A DNA stretch of 8,860 nt, taken from contig DMTS01000131.1 of assembly GCA_003477045.1 (NCBI GenBank), positions 1 to 8,860 on the forward strand, written 5' to 3'. The notes beneath the pieces are model-generated. The model was given only the letters and a program-made list of their open reading frames with translations, had not been told where the DNA came from and made no database searches. The position numbers and the translations under genes are program-made. The DNA is from Candidatus Delongbacteria bacterium. GTDB taxonomy: Bacteria; UBA4055. Positions 1 through 6,978 of this stretch are shown here, in pieces (position 1 is the first letter of the stretch; every line of letters starts with the position of its first letter).

Positions 1-795
1 CCATGTAAAACTGCAGAAATGACAGGTGGGATCGTCGCACAAAAACGCTGAAGGTTCTTTTTTCAGAAGCTCCATTTCGTATTCAAGAGTATCTTTCATT
101 GAAGTAATGATACACTCCGCAGCTCCTGCCTTACCTTCGGCAAATATCTTTCCGTCAGCCCTGAACCTGTCTATCAGGTTGTTAAATCCGACCGGACAGC
201 CGTTAGCCCAGTCAGCCTTATAAAGCTTTTTATTCCCTTCCCTGTCTATATAATAAATGCCCTTACCGATCCTTCTCTGTTTGAGCTTGAGTTCACAGAT
301 CGCAATATGTGTAGTTCCAACGCCTACTACTTTATCTTTCCCTCCGATCCTGATGTTTTTTGCTCCCATCAAAGCCATTTCTTTCAGAAATCCGTACGGT
401 TCGCTCTCAACTGTGAAACTTTCTGTAAGATGTTTTGCCTGTTTTCCGATCGCGGCAAATCTCTGAATGGGATGCGATGCTCTGCATACTCCGGGTTTTT
501 TCATAATGGCGTTTGTTATAGCGCCGGCATAAGATAATGAATCATCTGAAGATATTTTATTTTTATTCAGGAAGCTTAAAAACACCGGGAACGGCTCTAC
601 AAAAGAATCGGTCACTAATGTTCCTTCGTCGCCTACAACATCCAGAAGCGCATCGATAACTGTTTCAGCCCCGCCTTCAACGTTGCCTATAGACTTTAAA
701 GATATTTTCAAATTTAGAATATCGCCTTTTTGAATCCCGAGTTTTCTAAGATCTTCAGCGAGTCGGGTTCTGGTAATAACGGAATTACTTTCCAT
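1..795 (-). CDS. AAC(3)-family N-acyltransferase (aminoglycoside 3-N-acetyltransferase fold), C-terminus cut by window edge
   Basis: 265 codons read from ATG at 795 to the window edge without a stop. The pattern is that of the Antibiotic_NAT/AAC(3) family, which moves an acyl group from acyl-CoA to an amine. An N-terminal KGDILNLKISLKSIG stretch (23-37) is followed by GGAETVIDALLDVVG (41-55) and GTLVTDSF (58-65). SHPIQRFAAIG (107-117) holds the family HP motif, and GVGTTHIAICEL (158-169) holds the conserved His (H163). A tail motif CDDPTCHFC (253-261) looks like part of a metal-binding Cys cluster and continues beyond the window. The start has an AAGGA Shine-Dalgarno about 9 bases upstream, and the gene overlaps the preceding CitE-like gene by 11 bases, so the two are coupled. 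In a sugar locus a role in N-acylating an amino sugar is more likely than drug resistance; this is inference. The family call is fairly sure, the substrate unknown. Confidence 0.85.
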   Translation of the reverse strand, partial: MESNSVITRTRLAEDLRKLGIQKGDILNLKISLKSIGNVEGGAETVIDALLDVVGDEGTLVTDSFVEPFPVFLSFLNKNKISSDDSLSYAGAITNAIMKKPGVCRASHPIQRFAAIGKQAKHLTESFTVESEPYGFLKEMALMGAKNIRIGGKDKVVGVGTTHIAICELKLKQRRIGKGIYYIDREGNKKLYKADWANGCPVGFNNLIDRFRADGKIFAEGKAGAAECIITSMKDTLEYEMELLKKEPSAFLCDDPTCHFCSFTW

Positions 796-1681
796 CAGAT
801 ATTGTCCTTTTAATCCTTTCAAGTTTCTCTATAACATTAAACGCTCTCGTCCTCATCGGCGGTCCGATCAGTTTACCGTCAAGAAGCGTAACGGCAAGCC
901 CTTTTTTCTTGCTTTCATTCACAGCTTCAATGATCCTGTTCGCTTCTTCGATCTCTTCATCGGAAGGGGTGAAAGCCCTGTTGGCAATTTCTATCTGAGT
1001 GGGATGAATAACAAGAGTTCCGGAAAATCCCAATTCTCTCGCAAGAGTGACTTCTTTTGTGAATCCTGCTTCGTCCCTGATATCGAGATAGGGTGTATCT
1101 ATCGCTTCGATCTTAGCTGATCTGGCGGCGATCACAATTAAGGATCTGGGTACAAGCAGACTTGTACCATGCTCTTTGTGAAGTCCGTCAAGGTCTGTAA
1201 GATAATCTTCTCCGCCGAAAGCGAGTGCGACTACTCTTTTTGATGCTTTGGCTATCTGATATGCTCTTAAAACTGCCGATCCAGTCTCTATCAGAGGGCA
1301 GATTTTAAACTTTCCTACCGGGAAACCTCCATCTATCTCCAGCTGTGTCAGAAGCTTATCATAGTAATCTATGTCTTTTTCATCGACTGATTTTGAAAAC
1401 ATAAATCCGGTAGTGTTTTCATGGAGAGTGAATTTCAGGTCTTCCATCAGCATTCCAGTATCGATTGCGTTTGTTCTTATATAGATCTGTTGTTTAAATA
1501 TACCTTTTTCCAGATATTCTCTAATATTTACTCTCGAGTCTTGCTTGTAGGCCTCAGGAACTGAATCCTCAAGGTCAAGTATCAGAGCATCAGAAGCAAA
1601 ATCAACAGCTTTATCAAGGAATTTTTTCATGTATCCGGGAACGAATGTCATAGTTCTCAGGCTTTTGTTTTCGGGGTTCAT
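785..1681 (-). CDS. CitE-like protein 1 (HpcH/HpaI aldolase / citrate lyase beta subunit family)
   Basis: 298 residues, about the usual length for CitE-like lyases, which cleave or form CoA thioesters such as malyl-, citramalyl- or citryl-CoA in a Mg-dependent TIM barrel. Visible signatures: TFVPG (12-16), LDLEDSVPEAYK (35-46), substrate-loop Arg in YIRTN (R69), PLIET (E132) and GGEDYLTDL (D163) as the expected metal ligands, a long AARSAKIEAIDTPYLDIRDEAG stretch at about 185-206 typical of the family, and LVIHPTQIEIAN near 223-234. The usual PK motif reads FSK here (K97). ATG at 1681 overlaps the stop of the second CitE-like gene as ATGA, and an excellent AAGGAG lies 7-8 bases upstream. No CitD, CitF or MaoC partner is visible, so this is not a citrate lyase operon. 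A role in making an acyl-CoA for polysaccharide decoration is inferred from context. Confidence 0.88.
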   Translation of the reverse strand: MNPENKSLRTMTFVPGYMKKFLDKAVDFASDALILDLEDSVPEAYKQDSRVNIREYLEKGIFKQQIYIRTNAIDTGMLMEDLKFTLHENTTGFMFSKSVDEKDIDYYDKLLTQLEIDGGFPVGKFKICPLIETGSAVLRAYQIAKASKRVVALAFGGEDYLTDLDGLHKEHGTSLLVPRSLIVIAARSAKIEAIDTPYLDIRDEAGFTKEVTLARELGFSGTLVIHPTQIEIANRAFTPSDEEIEEANRIIEAVNESKKKGLAVTLLDGKLIGPPMRTRAFNVIEKLERIKRTISDGK

Positions 1682-2490
1682 TCATGCTCTCCTTTTATGT
1701 AATTCAGTATTTTTTTTGCTTTGATTATTTTTGGCGGAGTAATAACCTCTCCGGAAGCGGCTCTGACATATCCACTATTTATAAAACCCGTTTCGGCTTT
1801 TATAAATTCCGCCCATGAAACAGATTCTTTTGAAGGGTAGAAATTATCATTTATAACTTGGATATGTGACGGATGAACTGAGAATTTACCCGCATATCCT
1901 GATGCTTTTGCGAAAACGCATTCTTTTTTCAGCTCATCTATATCGAAGATATCTCTTGCGATACCGTCTATCGGCAAAATTCCGTTCATGCGGCATTTCA
2001 GAGCGAATTCGGCTTTGATCGAGTCGATCAGCACCGGCAGATCATCATTATCGAACGGCATATCGGCAAGCATGTCCTCAAGACCCAGACCTGCGCAGAA
2101 AATATCCAGTCCTTTAAGATCATTGATCAGTTTGAAACTCTCAAACGATTCGATCAGAACGATCGTTTTGTGTGCTTCTGTCAATTTTTGAATCTCGGAT
2201 ATCGTATAAATCGAATCCGCTTTGGGGATAACAATATTTCTTATCTTCAGACTTTTTAACATTTCAGCGTCTTTTATATAATGAGATGTATCCTGTGAAT
2301 TTATCCTTACAAAATAATTTACTAATCCGCTGTTTTTTAGAAACGAATTCACAGTATCTCTTGAGTAATCTTTTTTGTCTTCCGCAACCGCATCTTCAAG
2401 ATCGAATATGTACCAGTCAGCTCCGAGCGAACTTATCTTCTCAAAATAGTGCGGTTTATCACCGGGCAGAAAATGAAAGCTTCTATTCAT
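1678..2490 (-). CDS. CitE-like protein 2 (HpcH/HpaI aldolase / citrate lyase beta subunit family), diverged
   Basis: 270 residues, shorter and more diverged than its downstream neighbour but clearly of the same superfamily: FLPGDKPHYFEK (7-18), IFDLEDAVAEDK (28-39), FVRIN (R62), VIPKADS (K90), VLIES (E114), GLGLEDMLAD (134-143) and FSVHPSHIQVIN (203-214). The metal-ligand positions (E114, D143), the Arg and the PK lysine are all kept, so it is probably catalytic rather than a dead partner. It lacks the IDTPYLD-type segment of its neighbour and has LPIDGIARD in its place. ATG at 2490 lies inside the last codons of the toroid gene (8-base overlap), with AAAGGG 8 bases upstream. The 4-base ATGA overlap to the next gene suggests matched production of the two proteins, possibly a hetero-oligomer (inference). 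Confidence 0.85.
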   Translation of the reverse strand: MNRSFHFLPGDKPHYFEKISSLGADWYIFDLEDAVAEDKKDYSRDTVNSFLKNSGLVNYFVRINSQDTSHYIKDAEMLKSLKIRNIVIPKADSIYTISEIQKLTEAHKTIVLIESFESFKLINDLKGLDIFCAGLGLEDMLADMPFDNDDLPVLIDSIKAEFALKCRMNGILPIDGIARDIFDIDELKKECVFAKASGYAGKFSVHPSHIQVINDNFYPSKESVSWAEFIKAETGFINSGYVRAASGEVITPPKIIKAKKILNYIKGEHE

Positions 2491-3682
2491 TTTCTTTTCC
2501 CTTTAATTTTGCGTATAGATTAGCCATACCTAACAGCATCCATGCCTGATTCCATCTGATAAATGAGATCTTATTCGTGTGAAGGGGGTGCTTTAGATAA
2601 TAATAATATCCTTCCTTTTCGTTTCTCATATTTTTATCTGTCCATTCAGCTATAACTCCTGCAAAATTCAGATACTCTTCAGAATACTCCGAGAGTTTTG
2701 AAAAAGTCATTATACCCACACCCTGATTATGTATATCTACAGGATGTTTTTTTGGAACTCTCCATACCGACGAGCCGTCATCGTAGAACTGGTGCTTCCG
2801 GTAATAGCTTAATCCTTTTATTATGGCTTTTTCGTACTTTTCATCTTTCAAGCTTAATATTTTTATAATATCATAAATCGAATTCAGTATAAAACCCTGA
2901 TGAAAATCAATTAGTTCGCGCTCACCTCCGGTTTTGGAATTCATGCTGTATGTCCATCTTCCGTCGTCTTTCTGGTGGAAGATATTAAAATCAAGACATT
3001 TGATTGCTTCTTCTTTTAAAGTTTCATTTTTTGTCAGCGCATAAGTCTTTGCAAATGTTTCAGCTACAAAACTGTTTGCGTTGAAAACAATATCTTTAAC
3101 TTTAGTTGTATAGCTGTAACAGCTACCTTCGGGTCGCTCGGTTACCGGAACATGAGTGAATATAAAATCGCATATACCTTTCATGACTTCAGTAACTTTT
3201 TCATTTTTTGTACTCAAATAATACTCGTACAGGCTCTCTGCGACAAAAGATGCAAGGACCGCTGACGGATCGAATCTCACTCTGCTCTTATCTTTCATTG
3301 CAAGAGGAAAATGAACGGCCCAGCATGAACCTTTCCAGTCTCCCTTGAGTCTCATGCTTAAGATCCATTCAAAGAGAAAATCCATCTTCTTTTTGAGTTC
3401 TTCCGAAGGGTTAACTCTATAATAAACAGACATTGCCTGAAGAATGAGAGCGATAGATTTAACTCCTCTTTCCTTTTTGATGCCCAGAAGCGGTCTTATA
3501 TTAACAGGATTTCTAAGCTGAAACTGAACTGCGGCTACCTGTCCCCATCTTCCTCCGAAAATGTTGAACGGGAACCACGAATTGAGCGTATCATAGGGAT
3601 CATAACCTTTGTAATCTTCTTTGTGAAGATAATCAATAAGACTTTCAATATCGGTTTGTACTTTTTTAATTTCACTGCTCAT
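2483..3682 (-). CDS. Alpha/alpha-toroid protein of polysaccharide loci (VpsJ-like)
   Basis: 399 residues from ATG at 3682. A TTG three bases further up is rejected because GGGGAG sits 5 bases before the ATG but only 2 before the TTG. The N-terminus carries GYDPYDTLNS (26-35), a signature I associate with alpha/alpha-barrel proteins found in exopolysaccharide and capsule clusters and named VpsJ-like or hypothetical. The rest is a series of helical hairpins with aromatic turn motifs: GDWKGSCWAVHFPL (114-127), DGRWTYS (240-246), DFHQGFIL (259-266), PVDIHNQGVGI (314-324) and IRWNQAWMLLGMANL (375-389), as in six-hairpin glycosidases, uronate epimerases and lyases. There is no signal peptide or membrane segment, so a cytoplasmic place is likely. 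It is the first gene after the promoter near 3713-3743 and leads the cassette with the CitE-like pair. Its reaction is unknown; it could act on or bind a nucleotide- or lipid-linked sugar. Confidence 0.7.
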   Translation of the reverse strand: MSSEIKKVQTDIESLIDYLHKEDYKGYDPYDTLNSWFPFNIFGGRWGQVAAVQFQLRNPVNIRPLLGIKKERGVKSIALILQAMSVYYRVNPSEELKKKMDFLFEWILSMRLKGDWKGSCWAVHFPLAMKDKSRVRFDPSAVLASFVAESLYEYYLSTKNEKVTEVMKGICDFIFTHVPVTERPEGSCYSYTTKVKDIVFNANSFVAETFAKTYALTKNETLKEEAIKCLDFNIFHQKDDGRWTYSMNSKTGGERELIDFHQGFILNSIYDIIKILSLKDEKYEKAIIKGLSYYRKHQFYDDGSSVWRVPKKHPVDIHNQGVGIMTFSKLSEYSEEYLNFAGVIAEWTDKNMRNEKEGYYYYLKHPLHTNKISFIRWNQAWMLLGMANLYAKLKGKENE

Positions 3683-3687
3683 CAAAT

Positions 3688-3693
3688 CTCCCC
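3688..3693 (-). promoter_or_regulatory. Ribosome binding site GGGGAG of the toroid gene
   Basis: GGGGAG on the minus strand, 5 bases before ATG at 3682. It decides for this ATG over the in-frame TTG at 3685. Confidence 0.75.
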
Positions 3694-3712
3694 AAAATTC
3701 AATTCGAACTTA

Positions 3713-3743
3713 CAAATATATACAAATCCAAATTGTTTTTCAA
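3713..3743 (-). promoter_or_regulatory. Promoter of the toroid/CitE/CitE/AAC(3) cassette
   Basis: On the minus strand TTGAAA (3743-3738) is followed by exactly 17 bases and TATATT (3720-3715), a near-consensus housekeeping sigma promoter. The same -10 also reads TATATTTG (3720-3713), which fits the Bacteroidota TAnnTTTG element, with TTG 20 bases upstream as a possible -33. Transcription would begin near 3707, leaving a leader of about 25 bases before ATG at 3682. It sits in the only gap in the window longer than 31 bases, which supports it. AT-rich gaps produce chance matches, so this is not certain. Confidence 0.6.
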
Positions 3744-3747
3744 CAAT
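3732..3747. promoter_or_regulatory. Small perfect palindrome over the -35 (possible operator)
   Basis: ATTGTT-GAAA-AACAAT on the minus strand, two perfect 6-base arms around a 4-base centre. It overlaps the TTGAAA box and so is placed to act as an operator or a small RNA hairpin. In such AT-rich sequence it may be chance. Confidence 0.3.
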
Positions 3748-3761
3748 ATCTTTATAAAGGC

Positions 3762-3785
3762 AAAAATAATTTTTGAGAATTATTT
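3762..3785 (-). terminator. Weak AT-only hairpin with T run after the glycosyltransferase gene
   Basis: On the minus strand AAATAATT, a 6-base CTCAAA loop and AATTATTT form an 8-base perfect stem that starts in the last codon and spans the TAA stop; the transcript then runs into a short T tract (five T in all). Layout and position suit an intrinsic terminator, but a stem with no GC pair is weak, so at best it gives partial termination between the two gene groups. Confidence 0.3.
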
Positions 3786-4844
3786 ACACATTAATATTTC
3801 TTTATAGATTAGATCAAGCCGACAAGCGACTTTAGAAGCTGAAAATCTTTCCTTAGCATAATTGTAGTTATATTTTGAAATCATGCCCATTTTATCTTTG
3901 TCGCTTAATAATTTAAAAAGCAGGTCTGCGTATTCTTTCGGTTCCAGGCTTTCAGTTATATAACCCATTTTCCCGTCCTGAAAAAAATCTTTGATCCCTC
4001 CGACCGGCCTGCTGATTACCGCAAGCCCGAATGCCATTGCCTCAAGCATTGAAATGGGCATGCCTTCGCTGTGGCTTGGAAGGATAAATATTGAACTGTT
4101 TTTCAGAAGTTCTTTTTTATCATCGCCTTTTACATATCCTGCAAATGCTACACCCCGTATATTGTTTTTTAAAACATAATCTTTAACTTTATCAGTCTCG
4201 CTCCCGCTTCCTGCTATCGTAAGACGCGCGTCGGTTCGTTTCAAAAGTTCGTTAAAAGCTTTAAGGACAACATAAATTCCTTTTGCTTCCTCCACTCTTG
4301 AAAGGAACAGAATATTATTATTCAATTCCTTTTTATTTAATACAAAATCAGCAATTAAATTATCGTCGTAAAGAGTTGTTTCAATCTTTATCGGACACTT
4401 GATACCCCAGGAAATAAGTGCGTTTTTGAAATCAGAAGACAATACGGTCATCAATTCAGCTTTACCAAAGAATAATCTGAATAGTTTTATATGTTTTTGT
4501 GTTATATTATTCTCTGTCTTTTTCTGCCAGCCGTGCCATGATAACATATACTTTCTGAAAAAAACTCTGCATATCATAATAAAAACAGCGTCCCTGATAA
4601 GAGATTTCTTATCCAGAGACGGATTTAAATGAACTAAACCTGGCCTTTTTCCGATGATCAAAAATATGAATTTCGTATAATCCATTGCCATATTTACAGC
4701 AAAAAAAGATTTTTTAGACTTACCGCCTATATAATTATATCTTACATTACTTTTAAATTTGCCTATAAGTCCAAGATAAAAATTAGCAACCCCGCCGGGT
4801 CTGTTAATGTCGGGAGTATTTATAATTATCGTTTTATTGGCCAT
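3780..4844 (-). CDS. GT4-family glycosyltransferase (GT-B fold, group 1)
   Basis: 354 residues from ATG at 4844. A longer reading from 4901 would add 19 residues and overlap the upstream gene by 44 bases. The inner ATG has AAGG (4856-4853) 8 bases upstream and begins with a proper Rossmann strand, MANKTIIINTPD. Domain 1 holds RPGGVANFYLGL (15-26) for the glycine loop, VHLNPS and SWHGWQKKTE (102-111), then VLSSDFKNAL. Domain 2 opens with ILFLSRVEEAKGI (178-190), LTIAGSGSE (208-216), VAFAGYV, and the GT4 EX7E motif SEGMPISMLEAMAFG with E260 and E268. It retains the features of an active retaining transferase. Donor and acceptor sugar cannot be told. It starts 13 bases after the preceding glycosyltransferase gene and is last in the upstream gene group. 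Confidence 0.9.
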   Translation of the reverse strand: MANKTIIINTPDINRPGGVANFYLGLIGKFKSNVRYNYIGGKSKKSFFAVNMAMDYTKFIFLIIGKRPGLVHLNPSLDKKSLIRDAVFIMICRVFFRKYMLSWHGWQKKTENNITQKHIKLFRLFFGKAELMTVLSSDFKNALISWGIKCPIKIETTLYDDNLIADFVLNKKELNNNILFLSRVEEAKGIYVVLKAFNELLKRTDARLTIAGSGSETDKVKDYVLKNNIRGVAFAGYVKGDDKKELLKNSSIFILPSHSEGMPISMLEAMAFGLAVISRPVGGIKDFFQDGKMGYITESLEPKEYADLLFKLLSDKDKMGMISKYNYNYAKERFSASKVACRLDLIYKEILMCK

Positions 4845-4857
4845 TATTTTAACCTTA

Positions 4858-5934
4858 TCAATTATTGATTTTTTCTTTATAGAGATTGATATAATCAACA
4901 ACCATCCTGTCTATTGAAAATTTTTCAACTACTTTTCGTTTCCCTTTTTCACCTGCTTCTTTCATAAATCCGGTATCGTTAAGCATGTAATCTATTTTTA
5001 CCGCAAGAATCTGTGGAGATCTTTGAGGAACAAGAAGTCCAGTAACTCCGTCTTCAACAATTTCTTTCGTTCCGCCGCCATCCGTAGCTATAACAGGCTT
5101 GTTTAAAGCCATATATTCCATAATAGAATTTGAAATTCCCTCGGTATAAGTTGATAAGATTCCTATATCAAAAATATTTATAATTGATTCTACATCCGAT
5201 TGCCTTCCTGTAAAAATTATCTTATTAAAATCTTTAGATGAATTCTTTGATTCTTCAAGTGTTGGTCCGTCGCCCACAAATATGAAACTGACATCATCTC
5301 TTTTGGAAATAATTATTTTTGCAGCCTGAATTAACGAACCGTAATCCTTATGATAACGGAATCCCGCCACCATTCCGCAAACAAACCGGGTTGTAATTCC
5401 CCATCTGCTTTTCACGGTGTCTTTATCTGCGAGCTTCAGTGATCTTGAAAAATCATATCCGTTATATATTACTCTTCCCTTACTATTTTGTACTCCGTAT
5501 GATTTTAATCCTGCATTTGAATTTCCGACAATTATATCTGAAAGAGGAAAAACAATGCCTGAATAGAATCTGGTTTTCATATCAAGTTTTGCAGGCGCAT
5601 TGACGATCATTGAATTCACGAATACGATTTTTCTGAATTTAGCTACAGGAGCGCCATAAACACTGGGCATCAGACCCCAGCTGTTGATTATATCGGGTTT
5701 AAATTCTTTGCATATATTATTGATCTTAAAAAAGATCGAAGGATCCTTTTTAATTTTTCTTTTAAGTATATGTATCTTTAAATTGAGATCATAAATCTCG
5801 TCAAATTCGATCTGGTCGGTTAAAAGTATTAGTTCAGTTACTATATTTCTGTTCTTCAAACCTTTTAAAAGTTCCAGAAGCCTTCTTTCCTTTCCGCCTT
5901 TGCAGAGTGAATCTATGATAAAAAGAATTTTCAT
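4858..5934 (-). CDS. GT4-family glycosyltransferase (GT-B fold, group 1)
   Basis: 358 residues, full length for GT4. MKILFIIDSLCKGGKERRLLELLKG shows the N-terminal strand and the GG loop with the following helix. DIINSWGLMPSVYG (81-94) and DIIVGNSNAGLKSYGV with RVIYNGYD (about 133-161) close domain 1. Domain 2 has VCGMVAGFRYHKDYGSLIQA (185-204), FIFVGDGPTLEE (218-229), IIFTGRQSDV (239-248), and the donor-binding EX7E stretch TEGISNSIMEYMA (E265, E273), then PVIATDGGGTKEIVEDGVTGLLV. No signal peptide or membrane helix is seen; such enzymes act on the inner face of the membrane. ATG at 5934 lies 4 bases after the stop of the ATP-grasp gene with no clear Shine-Dalgarno, so translation probably depends on coupling. 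The sugar is not known. Confidence 0.92.
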   Translation of the reverse strand: MKILFIIDSLCKGGKERRLLELLKGLKNRNIVTELILLTDQIEFDEIYDLNLKIHILKRKIKKDPSIFFKINNICKEFKPDIINSWGLMPSVYGAPVAKFRKIVFVNSMIVNAPAKLDMKTRFYSGIVFPLSDIIVGNSNAGLKSYGVQNSKGRVIYNGYDFSRSLKLADKDTVKSRWGITTRFVCGMVAGFRYHKDYGSLIQAAKIIISKRDDVSFIFVGDGPTLEESKNSSKDFNKIIFTGRQSDVESIINIFDIGILSTYTEGISNSIMEYMALNKPVIATDGGGTKEIVEDGVTGLLVPQRSPQILAVKIDYMLNDTGFMKEAGEKGKRKVVEKFSIDRMVVDYINLYKEKINN

Positions 5935-5938
5935 TTGA

Positions 5939-6976
5939 TTAGGACTGTTTTAAATGTTCAATTTTTAACAAATCCGAAAGCTGACAATACTGAGGCCAAA
6001 AATGACCTTCATTCCAGTTTAGCTTATCATCCCAATAACCCGGACAATTATATACGGCTTTGTCCTGAAAAGTATAGGATATCTCACAAATTTCAGGCTC
6101 TTTTTTCTCGTTGTATAAAAAATCATAAGCCATTGACTGAAATTTTAATTTTTTCGAAATATCAAACGCGATTTCGACACATTTTAAATCGACTTTTTTC
6201 GGGTCATGATCTATATTTCCGCTTCCTGATGCTCTGAAATCATCTTTCCTTGTCATTCTTCTAAAACCGAAGGCTCGGTTGCCTATAATAGTGATCCTTG
6301 TATCGAATTCATTATCAGGCAAAAATTTTTGGAAAAGAACATAATTTTTATCCTTCTGCCAGAAAGGACTCGAATCCTTCCCCTGAATAAAATTAACGAT
6401 CTCCCTTGCTTTGCTTCTAAAATATTTATTTAATGTTAGATCTTTATCTCTAGTCGAATTTTTAATTGGGAGAATGCCTGACGCAATCCCTTTTCCGAAC
6501 ATAATATTGACCATTTTTTTTGCATAAATACTGCTTTCTACCTTTACAATATTTGTTGATCCTGCTCCTGCCTTTAATTTAAATATTATAGGGTATGCGG
6601 CTGCTTTTACCCATTCCAAAGCCTTTTTCCTATCCCAGAATATCCAGCATTTAGTAAATGGAAAACTAAAACTTGAAAGCAGATAATATTGTTTTATTTT
6701 GTCATCGAAATGCCAACAGGTATTCTGATCTGGAAACACATTCATTTTAAGTTCTTTCTCTATAATCGGAAGAATTGACTGGGCTGTCATTTTATCATTG
6801 TCGAAATGCCGGAACCTATAAATAAAAAGATCAAGTTTTTTAATTTCGTCCCAAAATGACTGTTCATTTATATCAACCCAGACGCATTCAATATTATTCA
6901 GCTTGAGTATTTCGAAATACTTTAAAATAAAATCACATTCGAAGTTATAATAATCTTTCTGTATCCCTACTTTCAC
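5939..6976 (-). CDS. ATP-grasp family carboxylate-amine ligase in a polysaccharide locus
   Basis: 345 residues with an ATP-grasp layout: a preATP domain (1-85), then FDDKIKQYYLLSS (90-102), a strand-lysine motif YPIIFKLKAGAGSTNIVKV (128-146, likely ATP-binding Lys and glycine loop), FQKFLP (215-220), EFDTRITIIGNRAFGFRRMTR (223-243), and metal-site segments MAYDFLY (D285) and EICEIS (E298). The usual E-x-N is E-I-S here (S300), a mild deviation. Enzymes of this fold join a carboxylate to an amine through an acyl phosphate; in such loci they are likely to make amides of uronic acids or link amino acids to sugars (inference). The start is GTG at 6976, backed by AAGGGAG (6990-6984) 7 bases upstream, itself lying in the end of the acyltransferase gene, with a 2-base gap between genes. 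Confidence 0.82.
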   Translation of the reverse strand: MKVGIQKDYYNFECDFILKYFEILKLNNIECVWVDINEQSFWDEIKKLDLFIYRFRHFDNDKMTAQSILPIIEKELKMNVFPDQNTCWHFDDKIKQYYLLSSFSFPFTKCWIFWDRKKALEWVKAAAYPIIFKLKAGAGSTNIVKVESSIYAKKMVNIMFGKGIASGILPIKNSTRDKDLTLNKYFRSKAREIVNFIQGKDSSPFWQKDKNYVLFQKFLPDNEFDTRITIIGNRAFGFRRMTRKDDFRASGSGNIDHDPKKVDLKCVEIAFDISKKLKFQSMAYDFLYNEKKEPEICEISYTFQDKAVYNCPGYWDDKLNWNEGHFWPQYCQLSDLLKIEHLKQS

Positions 6977-6978
6977 AA

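Noticed and set aside
26..537. Three overlapping plus-strand open frames at the left end
   Set aside because: They are antisense to the AAC(3)-like gene, which has clear family motifs throughout.
1..795. Aminoglycoside resistance gene
   Set aside because: The fold matches, but the operon context, divergence and cysteine tail point to glycan or metabolite acylation rather than drug inactivation.
785..2490. Citrate lyase (citDEF) operon
   Set aside because: No acyl carrier or alpha-subunit genes are present, and the neighbours are glycan genes. CitE-like family membership alone does not imply citrate cleavage.
3683..3685. TTG start for the toroid protein
   Set aside because: GGGGAG is only 2 bases before this codon, against 5 bases before the ATG at 3682.
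4845..4901. Longer N-terminus for the glycosyltransferase at 3780-4844, starting at 4901
   Set aside because: It would overlap the upstream gene by 44 bases and adds a lysine-rich segment before the normal first strand. The ATG at 4844 has AAGG at good spacing and follows the upstream stop by 13 bases.
5935..6237. 100-residue open frame on the plus strand
   Set aside because: It lies wholly antisense to the ATP-grasp gene, shows no recognisable domain and has no promoter or ribosome site of note.
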